Below, in pieces: positions 46,386 through 54,287 of a DNA stretch of 64,000 nt. This stretch comes from Bacteroidota bacterium (GTDB lineage: Bacteria > Bacteroidota > Bacteroidia > Bacteroidales > Paludibacteraceae), in assembly GCA_017860345.1 (NCBI GenBank), contig JAFNAV010000004.1, forward strand, positions 26,101-90,100, written 5' to 3'. Positions within the stretch are counted from its first letter, which is position 1. Each line of letters opens with the position of its first letter. The notes under the pieces are model-generated. The model saw only the letters and a list, made by a program, of their open reading frames with translations. It did not search any database and had not been told where the DNA came from. The translations under genes were made by a program, and so were the position numbers.

Positions 46386-46766
46386 ATGGAAACAACAAGA
46401 CAACAAAAAATATCGCGCATGCTACAGAAGGAGATGGGCGAGATATTTCTAAATTATGCACGTACACTGCAAGGCACAATTATTACCGTTACAGCGGTGC
46501 GCGTAAGCCCTGACCTCAGCATAGCCCGCACACACTTAAGCATATTTCCCGGCGAAAAAGTAAAGGCTGTATTGGAACAGGTAAACGCCGACACCAAGTC
46601 GATACGCTTTGAACTGGGAAAACGGGTTCGCCATCAATTGCGCATAGTGCCTGAGTTGTATTTTCATATTGACGATTCGCTGGATTATCTTGAGAATATT
46701 GATAACTTGCTTAAGAGTGATCCCCCATCGCCACTGAAAGAAGGCGAAGTTATTGAACTTGATTAA
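46386..46766 (+). CDS. rbfA: Ribosome-binding factor A
   Basis: This 126-residue protein matches RbfA: TRQQKISRMLQKEMGEIFL at the N-terminus, a KH-like fold with VTAVRVSPDLSIARTHLSIFP, and RIVPELYFHIDDSLDYLENIDNLL near the end. It binds the 30S subunit during maturation. The start is 21 bp after the last hairpin of the RAYT unit. Ten bases after its stop the ABC permease gene begins, so the two are probably co-transcribed. Confidence 0.95.
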   Translation: METTRQQKISRMLQKEMGEIFLNYARTLQGTIITVTAVRVSPDLSIARTHLSIFPGEKVKAVLEQVNADTKSIRFELGKRVRHQLRIVPELYFHIDDSLDYLENIDNLLKSDPPSPLKEGEVIELD

Positions 46767-46775
46767 AATAGAAAT

Positions 46776-48035
46776 ATGTCTGGCAACGGTTCTACAATAG
46801 GAAAAAAATTAAGCAATCTATCCTTCTCGTTCAGGATAGCACGGCGTTATCTTTTCTCCAAAAAATCTCATAATGCCATCAATATCATATCAGGACTATC
46901 GGCTGCTGGTGTATCCATCGGTACGATAGCTCTGATAGTGGTTCTTTCTGTCTTCAATGGTTTTGAATCATTGATAACCAATATGTTTTCGGAGTTCGAC
47001 CCCGATTTACGCATCAGTGCCGTACAGGGAAAGACTTTTGATATTGGAGGTTCTGAGTTTGAGCAGGTAAAAAAACTGAAAGAAGTAGCCGTTTTTACCG
47101 AGATTGTGGAAGATAATGCACTACTGCGTTTTAAGGACAAGCAAACACCGGCCACCATAAAAGGTGTAACCAGCAATTTCAGCAAACTTACCAATATCGA
47201 CAGCATTATGTACGATGGTAATTTTCAGCTATTTGATGGGGGTTTTGAGCGATCGGTTCCGGGCATTGGCATAGCCACGGTACTAGGGTTTAATGCCCAT
47301 TTCATCGATCCTCTCTATATTTATGCACCCAAAAGAACATCCACCATCAACCTGCTGCGCCCCGAGAGTAGTTTTAATCAGGAGCAAACTTTTGTAACCG
47401 GCATATTTTCGGTGCGCCAATCGCAGTACGACGACCATTACGTATTAGTTTCCATAGAACTGGCTCGTAACCTGTTTGAGTACTCCGAAAACACGGTAAC
47501 ATCGGTAGAGCTCAAAATAGCCAAAGGTGCCGATATCAGCCTTGTGAGAAAAAAAATTGAACAAATAATCGGTAAAGATTATCAACTGAAAGATAGATAC
47601 GAACAGCAAGAAAGCATCTACAAAATTATGAAAATAGAAAAATGGATTGCTTTTCTTATTCTTAGTTTTATACTCCTGATTGCCAGTTTTAATATTATCG
47701 GATCATTATCGATGCTGATTATTGATAAAAAAGCTGATATACAAACGCTACGAAGTCTGGGTGCCAACAATGGCTTAATAAAGCGCATTTTCTTGTTCGA
47801 GGGTTGGCTTATCTCCATTGTAGGCGCCGTTATTGGCGTAATCACCGGGTCAGCCTTATGCCTTATTCAGGAACATTACGGCATAGTGAAACTGGGCGCC
47901 GGCTATGTTGTGGATGCTTATCCGGTAGTTACAAACCTCAACGATGCATTAATTATTTTTGCTACTGTACTGGTATTGGGATTTTTAGCTGCATGGTATC
48001 CGGTAAAATATATCAGCAAAACCATTGATAACTAA
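46776..48035 (+). CDS. ABC transporter permease, FtsX/LolE-like
   Basis: This 419-residue membrane protein has the MacB-periplasmic/FtsX layout. One N-terminal transmembrane helix (SAAGVSIGTIALIVVLSVF, about 43-61) is followed by a large periplasmic region. Three C-terminal helices follow, at about 287-312, 341-361 and 388-408, with the FtsX signature DIQTLRSLGANNGLIKRIFLFEG. The start RRYLFSKKSHNAINIIS is typical of LolC/E-like lipoprotein-release permeases in Bacteroidota. An ATPase partner is not adjacent. A lipoprotein gene follows. Confidence 0.88.
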   Translation: MSGNGSTIGKKLSNLSFSFRIARRYLFSKKSHNAINIISGLSAAGVSIGTIALIVVLSVFNGFESLITNMFSEFDPDLRISAVQGKTFDIGGSEFEQVKKLKEVAVFTEIVEDNALLRFKDKQTPATIKGVTSNFSKLTNIDSIMYDGNFQLFDGGFERSVPGIGIATVLGFNAHFIDPLYIYAPKRTSTINLLRPESSFNQEQTFVTGIFSVRQSQYDDHYVLVSIELARNLFEYSENTVTSVELKIAKGADISLVRKKIEQIIGKDYQLKDRYEQQESIYKIMKIEKWIAFLILSFILLIASFNIIGSLSMLIIDKKADIQTLRSLGANNGLIKRIFLFEGWLISIVGAVIGVITGSALCLIQEHYGIVKLGAGYVVDAYPVVTNLNDALIIFATVLVLGFLAAWYPVKYISKTIDN

Positions 48036-48080
48036 AAAATAAAACCGGACTGACATCGTTATTAATCAATAATCAGGGAA

Positions 48081-48689
48081 ATGCGACAAATAAAGTTCAT
48101 CTATCTTTTGCTCATGCTGTTTTCGGTATTGCAGACTTCCTGCTATACCGATACTCCTGATTACGCGTACCCGTACAACGCCAACCCGCAATACACCTGG
48201 GGTTATGCCGAGTTTTACGGAGCTTATTACAAAGATTATAATAACCTGAACAATGTGATATCGCTATCGCTGTTTTCTGACTCGCTATACATCAACAACG
48301 ACAATGAAATTTCAGGCACAGGGCAGTACCTGTATCTTGAAGAAATATACATACCTCCTACCGACACCATACTCCCCAACGGAATATACAGAATATCAAA
48401 AGGCGGAGAAGTTAACACGATAACTCCCGGCGAGATAGTTCACGTTGATAAAGCCGAATATGTTATCGGATCGTACATCTATTATATCGAAAAGAAAAGT
48501 AGCTACACTACCCGAAAACTTATTTCAAGAGGCACTGTAACCGTAAGCAGTAACGGAACAAAGAAAACTGTAAGCTGCGATTTGGTGCTTAACGACAGTT
48601 CCAAAATCCGGGGCAGCTTTAGTGAGACTCTTACCTATTTTGTATATAAAAGCAGAAATAGCTCAAAAAAGCTTTTCGTAGGACAATAA
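48081..48689 (+). CDS. Lipoprotein of unknown function
   Basis: This 202-residue protein has a signal peptide with lipobox LQTSC (Cys near residue 21), so it is exported and lipid-modified. The mature part is beta-rich and tyrosine-rich, starting with YAYPYNANPQYTWGY, and contains repeated short strands. No domain was recognised. It follows the FtsX/LolE-like permease by 45 bp on the same strand; a link to lipoprotein export is possible but not shown. Confidence 0.75.
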   Translation: MRQIKFIYLLLMLFSVLQTSCYTDTPDYAYPYNANPQYTWGYAEFYGAYYKDYNNLNNVISLSLFSDSLYINNDNEISGTGQYLYLEEIYIPPTDTILPNGIYRISKGGEVNTITPGEIVHVDKAEYVIGSYIYYIEKKSSYTTRKLISRGTVTVSSNGTKKTVSCDLVLNDSSKIRGSFSETLTYFVYKSRNSSKKLFVGQ

Positions 48690-48822
48690 AAAACTCTTCC
48701 GCAAGCCCGTCAACTAACATTTAGCATGTTCGACACAAAAAAACTATTGGCTTTAGTATTTAAAAAAAGTTGATTTTTATTGCTTTACGCTAAATGTGAG
48801 CTTTGTATCAAATAAATATTTA

Positions 48823-48830
48823 TACTTTTG
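48823..48830 (+). promoter_or_regulatory. -7 element of the LytS/LytTR operon
   Basis: TACTTTTG followed by CC lies 42 bp upstream of the kinase start. A TTTG is present 17 bases upstream of it, which is short of the ideal spacing. Confidence 0.5.
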
Positions 48831-48872
48831 CCAAATACAAACATTACCTTACGCCACATTCAAAAAGGATAA

Positions 48873-49961
48873 ATGAAATCAAAAGCAAGAAAAATACTAA
48901 TTCACGTTGCAACTTGTTGTGCTTTTCTGTTGCTTCCTTTTATATCGATGCCCCGATCTTCTTTTTTTAATGCCGACTTTAATTTCGGGCCAATGGAAAT
49001 AAAAGGAGTGATTAATTCTGCATTGCTTATCCTCTTCTTTTATTTTAATTATTACTACATAATTCCTGAAGTTTTCAGAAGAAAAAAATACTATATCTGG
49101 ATAATTATTACCCTGTTGTCATTCATTGTCATTATACTTCTTCCTCAGTTTATTGTGACTGATTTCAAACCACTTGGCGGACACTTCAATCCGCCACCCG
49201 ACGGATTTCGTGGGCACGAAAGCCACAGGCCAATGAATGAATTCTCAGGAGATCGACCCCTGTTTTTTTTCATGCGGGACATGATGTTTCAGGAATCATT
49301 GTTGAAATTCATACTTGTACTTGTTTTTTCGTTTTTATTGCAGATAAACAGTTGGTGGAAAAAAACGCAGGAAGAAAAAAGAGCCGCCGAACTTTCGTAC
49401 CTGAAATCGCAGGTAAACCCACACTTTTTGTACAACACGCTGAATGGAATTTATGCGCTTGCGCTCAACAAATCGGCAAAAACCCCGGAAGCTATCATCC
49501 AGCTATCGGAACTGATGCGCTATGTTACCGACGAGATTAAAAATGATTTTGTGCCTTTACACAACGAAATACAATACATCAGCCATTACATTGAGCTTCA
49601 GAAAATCCGTCTCGAAGATACTGTAAGTGTAGTTTTCGAAGCAGATGAAACCGACAGTGAAAGCCCTAAGATTGCACCCTTGCTTCTAATTCCATTTGTT
49701 GAAAATGCTTTTAAATACACATTAACCAACAACGAAAAAGCAGAAATTAAAATTGCTATCCACGTCAACGAAAAGGATGAATTATATTTCACAGTCAGGA
49801 ACCACATACATCCCGGTGGTGGTAGCGACAGCCGTATCGGTACAGGTATTGAAAATGTAAAGAGACGACTTGAACTCACTTATCCGCAGGCTTACAACTT
49901 GCTTATCAACAAAGACAAACACATATACGTAGTAGAACTAAAGCTCAAATTAAAAAAATGA
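48873..49961 (+). CDS. Sensor histidine kinase, LytS/YehU type
   Basis: This 362-residue membrane kinase has four predicted helices (about 8-25, 44-66, 74-95, 142-160). The His_kinase domain has the phosphorylated His184 in QVNPHFLYNTLNG, an N-box in FVENAFKYTLTNNEKAEIKI, and the G-box GTGIENVKRRLELTYP. The extracytoplasmic loop 96-140 is rich in His, Pro and Gly (GGHFNPPPDGFRGHESHRP), suggestive of metal binding. The response-regulator gene overlaps the end by four bases (ATGA). Confidence 0.93.
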   Translation: MKSKARKILIHVATCCAFLLLPFISMPRSSFFNADFNFGPMEIKGVINSALLILFFYFNYYYIIPEVFRRKKYYIWIIITLLSFIVIILLPQFIVTDFKPLGGHFNPPPDGFRGHESHRPMNEFSGDRPLFFFMRDMMFQESLLKFILVLVFSFLLQINSWWKKTQEEKRAAELSYLKSQVNPHFLYNTLNGIYALALNKSAKTPEAIIQLSELMRYVTDEIKNDFVPLHNEIQYISHYIELQKIRLEDTVSVVFEADETDSESPKIAPLLLIPFVENAFKYTLTNNEKAEIKIAIHVNEKDELYFTVRNHIHPGGGSDSRIGTGIENVKRRLELTYPQAYNLLINKDKHIYVVELKLKLKK

Positions 49962-50638
49962 TAGCTATTGCCATTGACGATGAACCGCCCGCGCTCAGCA
50001 TAATCGAGAAATTTTGCTCCATGACAGATAACATTGAGCTCAAAAAAAGTTTTACAGACCCGACCGAAGCGCTTCGTTACCTGAAACGCTACCCGGTGGA
50101 TTTGATTTTTATCGACATACAGATGAAAGAGCACAACGGGCTGGAAATATACAAGGCATTAAAAGATAGGCCTTTGGCTATATTTACAACGGCATTTGCC
50201 GAGTATGCCGTTGAAGGCTTTAACGTTAATGCCGTAGACTACCTGCTGAAGCCGTACAGCTTTGAACGATTCAGACAAGCAACGCAAAAAGCCGGTGAAA
50301 TATTCAAAGGAGGAATGTCGTCCGACGTGTGCAAACACCTGTCGATAAGGCACAACTACAGCCTGACGAAAATTATGATTGACGACATAGGCCTGATTGA
50401 AAGTTTTGATGACTACCTCACCATCTACATGCCGGATAAAAAACTAACTGTACGGATGACACTCAAAAACATTATTGAGCAGCTTCCTGAAGATAAATTC
50501 ATTCGGGTTCACCGCTCGTATATAGTCCCGATAAATAAGATAGAGCATGTGCGAAACAAGATTATTTCTTTGGCTGGAAAGAAAATACCTATCGGTAGTA
50601 AATACGAAAAAAACTTCTTTGCCAAATACATTGACTGA
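49958..50638 (+). CDS. LytTR-family response regulator
   Basis: This 226-residue regulator has a receiver domain with the acidic pair DDE near residues 7-9, the phospho-acceptor Asp53 in LIFIDIQMKEHNG, and the Lys in YLLKPYSFERF. A C-terminal LytTR DNA-binding domain (about 130-225) follows, with FIRVHRSYIVPINKIEHV. It is coupled to the LytS-type kinase by an ATGA overlap. The target genes are unknown; the copA gene lies 475 bp downstream, and the His-rich sensor loop is compatible with metal sensing but does not prove it. Confidence 0.94.
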   Translation: MIAIAIDDEPPALSIIEKFCSMTDNIELKKSFTDPTEALRYLKRYPVDLIFIDIQMKEHNGLEIYKALKDRPLAIFTTAFAEYAVEGFNVNAVDYLLKPYSFERFRQATQKAGEIFKGGMSSDVCKHLSIRHNYSLTKIMIDDIGLIESFDDYLTIYMPDKKLTVRMTLKNIIEQLPEDKFIRVHRSYIVPINKIEHVRNKIISLAGKKIPIGSKYEKNFFAKYID

Positions 50639-50720
50639 GATAATTCGTTTCACCTCTATTTTCGAACTACTTACCTCATTATTTTCGGGCGATACAACAA
50701 AGTATATAGCTTTGCTTAAA

Positions 50721-50845
50721 ATTTCATCATAGGACTATTGACCTACATGGTTGCATGTCCGACATTGATTTTTTTTGTAGCTTGGAAATGTGTTTTCACA
50801 AACAAAGTTCGATGTGAGATCGAGCTTTGTTTTTTTTTGTGAACT
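50721..50845 (+). ncRNA. Possible short terminated transcript
   Basis: A -7 box at 50707-50714, one small hairpin and a strong terminator bracket about 120 nt with no coding frame. The -33 region is poor (TTTCG), so it may instead be the tail of the two-component operon. Confidence 0.3.
50802..50838 (+). terminator. Intrinsic terminator after the two-component operon
   Basis: A 12-bp stem, ACAAAGTTCGAT with ATCGAGCTTTGT, contains one wobble and is followed by eight Ts. Confidence 0.88.
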
Positions 50846-51112
50846 ATCGTATTTGAAGTCACAGGAAGAAAAATATATCGTAATTTTGGATAGCTGTTTT
50901 TTGAAATGGATTTTGGACTGGAACAGGGGCATTTAGCGGGCATATCAACCTAAAGAAAGTACAACAAACGTTCAAAAGAGCATCAATGATATATTTATGT
51001 CAAATGGTATATGTTGAAAAATAAGACATTATTTTCTTTCTATTATTTAAGTTCAAACAATACCTCAAGGAAAACGTTAGTGTTTTTATAAACCCCAATT
51101 TACAAGTTACTG

Positions 51113-53689
51113 ATGAAAACCGAGAAATTTGAAGTAACAGGTATGACCTGCTCGGCATGTGTGGCTCACGTAGAAAAAAGCGTGGGTAAGCTCAACGGAA
51201 TAAACGTTGTGCAAGTAAACCTGCTTACCAACAGCATGACAGTAAGTTACGACGAACATACACTCACCAACAACGCTATAGAACAAGCTGTGGAACATGC
51301 CGGCTATCAGGCTCATATAAAACAAACCTCCTCATCCGGATTAAATACAACGCCCGCTAAAAACAACGTTCAATCGGAACAGGCCGAAATGAATCACCGA
51401 TGGTGGATTTCGCTTGGTTTTCTGCTTCCTTTGCTGTATTTATCCATGGGGCACATGTTGAACTGGCCGCTTCCGGGCTTTTTTACCGGACATGAGAATG
51501 CGCTGATTTTTGCTTTTACGCAATTCCTGCTCACAATTCCGATTGTGATTATCAATAAAAAATATTTTGTAACCGGATTCAAAACACTTTTCAGGGCTGC
51601 ACCTAATATGGACTCTCTGATTGCAATTGGTTCGTCGGCGGCCGTTTTTTATGGTATTTTTGCCATATTTGGCATTGGTTACGGACTGGGACATGGGCAA
51701 ATGGAGCTGGTAATGGCTTACTCGCACGACCTGTACTTCGAGTCGGCAGCTACCATACTCACCCTGATTACTTTGGGGAAATATCTGGAAGCCCGCTCCA
51801 AAAGCCGAACCACCGATTCCATTTCGCGCCTGATGGACTTAGCCCCCAAAACGGCCACCGTAATTAAGAACAACACCGAAACCGAGATAGCCGTAGAAGA
51901 CATTTCTGTTGGCGACACGATAGTGGTACGAAGCGGACAAAGCATTCCTGTAGATGGTGTAATCATTTCGGGCAATGGCAATATTGATGAGTCGGCACTT
52001 ACGGGCGAAAGCATGATTGTGTACAAAGACGAAGGAAAAACCGTTATGTCGGCAAGTATTAACAAAACCGGCTATTTTACGTTCAGAGCTACCCGGGTAG
52101 GCAACAACACTACGCTGGCGCAAATTATCAGTCTGGTTGAAGAAGCCTCAGCTTCCAAAGCGCCCATATCGAAACTGGCAGATAAAATAAGCGGTATTTT
52201 TGTGCCTATCGTAATAGCTATTGCTTTGATTTCTACTCTTGTATGGTGGGCGCTCGGTTATCCTTTCAATTTTGCCCTGTCAATAGGTATTGCGGTGCTG
52301 GTTATTTCCTGTCCGTGCGCATTGGGCTTAGCCACACCTGTGGCCATTATGGTTGGTACGGGCAAAGGAGCAGAACACGGCATCTTGTTTAAATCGGCCG
52401 AATCGCTCGAAACGGCGCACAAAATCAACACCGTGGTATTAGACAAAACCGGCACACTCACCGAGGGCAAACCCCGGATAACCAACATAATCAGCTCAGG
52501 AAATACCTCAGAAGATGAATTATTGCAAATAGCTTATACCCTTGAAAAGCCATCGGAGCATCCTTTGGCCGAGGCCATTATCATTGAAGCCGAAAGGCGG
52601 AATATAACTCTGCTTCCCATAGCCGATTTTGAAACCATCCCGGGCAAAGGAATATCAGCTCGTATAGATAATGACCTGATACAAGCCGGCAACGCATCGC
52701 TGATGAGTGAAGCAGGAATTGACATAAGTCAATGGGAAACTACCGCCAACCTACTGGGCGCCGAAGGTAAAACTCCACTTTATATTGCTCGCAACCACGA
52801 TACAATAGGGCTTATAGCTGTGGCCGATGTATTAAAAGCTAACAGTAGCCGAGCCGTAGAAGCGCTCAAGGCCATGGGCATAGAAGTAATTATGCTCACC
52901 GGCGATCATCAAAAAACGGCCGAATACATTCAGTCGCAAACAGGCATTAATACCGTTATGGCCGAAGTAATGCCTCAGGATAAAGAAAACAAAATCAGGC
53001 AATTGCAGGCCGATGGTAAAATTGTAGCCATGGTGGGCGACGGTATTAATGATGCGCCGGCGCTTACACGCGCGCAGGTAGGCATAGCCATTGGTGCCGG
53101 CACCGACATTGCTATCGAGTCGGCCGATGTTGTGTTGATGCGCAGCGATTTACTGGATGTGGTTTCGGCGCTGCAACTCAGCAAAGCTGTGATTCAAAAC
53201 ATCAGGCAAAACCTTTTTGGGGCATTTTTTTACAACATTTTCGGCATTCCGTTGGCAGCCGGTGTTTTTTATCTGAGTCTGAACCTGAAACTAAACCCAA
53301 TGTTTGCAGCAGCAGCTATGAGTTTCAGCTCTGTTACTGTAGTACTTAACGCATTGCGCCTTCTGAGTTTTAAACCCCGGCTCGGACAGATGCACACAGA
53401 GAACCAAAAACCCACTTCTGATGTTATAAAGTCTGAAACCAACAATATCGGGCAACAAATTAAAAAAGAAGATATGATAACTAACAAAACATTGAAAATA
53501 TCAGGCATGAGCTGTGGACATTGCTCGGCCAGAGTAGAAAAAGTACTGAATAATATAGATGGTGTAGAAGCCAAAGTGTACCTTGAGAGCAACACAGCCA
53601 AACTTGCGCTGACCAAAAATGTAAGTGACGAAGACATTAAAAAAGCCGTAGATAATATAGGTTACGAAGTAACTGAAATTACTGACTAA
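51113..53689 (+). CDS. copA: Copper-exporting P-type ATPase with C-terminal HMA domain
   Basis: This 858-residue P1B-1 ATPase has an N-terminal metal-binding domain with GMTCSACVAH (Cys13, Cys16), eight predicted helices, the transport motif VISCPCALGLATP (Cys400-Pro-Cys402), and the phosphorylation motif DKTGTLTEGKP (Asp444). It also has SEHPLAEAI, GDGINDAPAL and MSFSSVTVVLNALRL near the end. It exports copper. Unusually it carries a second HMA domain at the C-terminus (788-858; GMSCGHCSARVEK with Cys801 and Cys804) beginning with an internal in-frame ATG at 53474, like an appended CopZ chaperone. Confidence 0.94.
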   Translation: MKTEKFEVTGMTCSACVAHVEKSVGKLNGINVVQVNLLTNSMTVSYDEHTLTNNAIEQAVEHAGYQAHIKQTSSSGLNTTPAKNNVQSEQAEMNHRWWISLGFLLPLLYLSMGHMLNWPLPGFFTGHENALIFAFTQFLLTIPIVIINKKYFVTGFKTLFRAAPNMDSLIAIGSSAAVFYGIFAIFGIGYGLGHGQMELVMAYSHDLYFESAATILTLITLGKYLEARSKSRTTDSISRLMDLAPKTATVIKNNTETEIAVEDISVGDTIVVRSGQSIPVDGVIISGNGNIDESALTGESMIVYKDEGKTVMSASINKTGYFTFRATRVGNNTTLAQIISLVEEASASKAPISKLADKISGIFVPIVIAIALISTLVWWALGYPFNFALSIGIAVLVISCPCALGLATPVAIMVGTGKGAEHGILFKSAESLETAHKINTVVLDKTGTLTEGKPRITNIISSGNTSEDELLQIAYTLEKPSEHPLAEAIIIEAERRNITLLPIADFETIPGKGISARIDNDLIQAGNASLMSEAGIDISQWETTANLLGAEGKTPLYIARNHDTIGLIAVADVLKANSSRAVEALKAMGIEVIMLTGDHQKTAEYIQSQTGINTVMAEVMPQDKENKIRQLQADGKIVAMVGDGINDAPALTRAQVGIAIGAGTDIAIESADVVLMRSDLLDVVSALQLSKAVIQNIRQNLFGAFFYNIFGIPLAAGVFYLSLNLKLNPMFAAAAMSFSSVTVVLNALRLLSFKPRLGQMHTENQKPTSDVIKSETNNIGQQIKKEDMITNKTLKISGMSCGHCSARVEKVLNNIDGVEAKVYLESNTAKLALTKNVSDEDIKKAVDNIGYEVTEITD

Positions 53690-53804
53690 GCCGTTGTTTT
53701 ATGTTTTTAAACATAAAAACAATTAATTTTCTGTTAGAAACCGCCTTTAAATTCTAAAATTATGTTATAAAACATAGTTTAGGCACAAATATTTGAGAAA
53801 AAGC

Positions 53805-53835
53805 TTGTAAGTGTACAAAATACGCTTTATCTTTG
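53805..53835 (+). promoter_or_regulatory. Promoter of the candidate sRNA before susC
   Basis: TTG (53805-53807), exactly 20 bases, then TATCTTTG (53828-53835) followed by CATCG. This is an exact match to the Bacteroidota -33/-7 pattern. Confidence 0.8.
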
Positions 53836-53841
53836 CATCGT

Positions 53842-53988
53842 GATTTTTTCATAGTATTAGATTTAAGGTTAACAAAGATTGGTTGTCAGGCGTGACAACC
53901 TTTCGCGTTTTTATACGGGTTATCAAGGTTAATTAACGCCGTAATAAAAAAGCAGATAAACGATGAAAATTGTTTGTCTGCTTTTTTA
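53842..53988 (+). ncRNA. Candidate small RNA, about 146 nt
   Basis: A strong promoter and a strong terminator delimit the transcript. Inside are hairpin 1, GGTTGTCA-GGCG-TGACAACC (53881-53900), hairpin 2, ACGGGTTA with TAAC-G-CCGT (53915-53942, one bulged G), and the terminator hairpin AGCAGATAAAC/GTTTGTCTGCT (53951-53981) with T run. No coding frame fits. Alternatively it is a terminated leader of susC, 300 bp downstream. Promoter-plus-terminator sRNAs of unknown role are known in Bacteroidales, but no family is assigned here. Confidence 0.65.
53946..53987 (+). terminator. Terminator of the candidate sRNA
   Basis: AGCAGATAAAC pairs with GTTTGTCTGCT (one GU wobble), with A and T runs outside the stem extending it. 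Confidence 0.88.
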
Positions 53989-54287
53989 GTTTTTAATACA
54001 ATATCAGATTAAAATCACATTCTGAATATTTAGGTTAAAACCCCTAAATAAGAAGGATTAGAAAGCATAGTAATCTTAAGTGAAATTAATTAAAATTACA
54101 ATATCTACACACAAAAACATCAAATTGATAAGCATTAAAATCAAGGATGTAACTGCATTATAAAAATGTTTGCAAACCCTGATTTTTTAAGGGTACAGTT
54201 GAGTTTTAGGGGCGTCATACGAAGTGACTTTCTGAATTTGAAAGCAAACAAAAAATTTTTATAAACTAATCAAATTTGTTAACTTCT

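Larger units (their letters stand above)
50639..51112. other. Intergenic region before copA
   Basis: The 474-bp gap holds a possible -7 box TAGCTTTG at 50707-50714, a hairpin ACATG-GTTG-CATGT (50745-50758), an intrinsic terminator (50802-50838) and a second -7 box TAATTTTG at 50881-50888 that could serve copA. Short frames on the minus strand are rejected. Confidence 0.5.

Noticed and set aside
50735..50943. Two overlapping short minus-strand frames before copA
   Set aside because: They run through the terminator hairpin and have no start context or domain.
53951..53987. Reading the whole copA-susC gap as a simple susC 5' UTR
   Set aside because: A strong intrinsic terminator stands 300 bp before susC, so a separate terminated RNA explains the sequence better, although a regulated leader remains possible.
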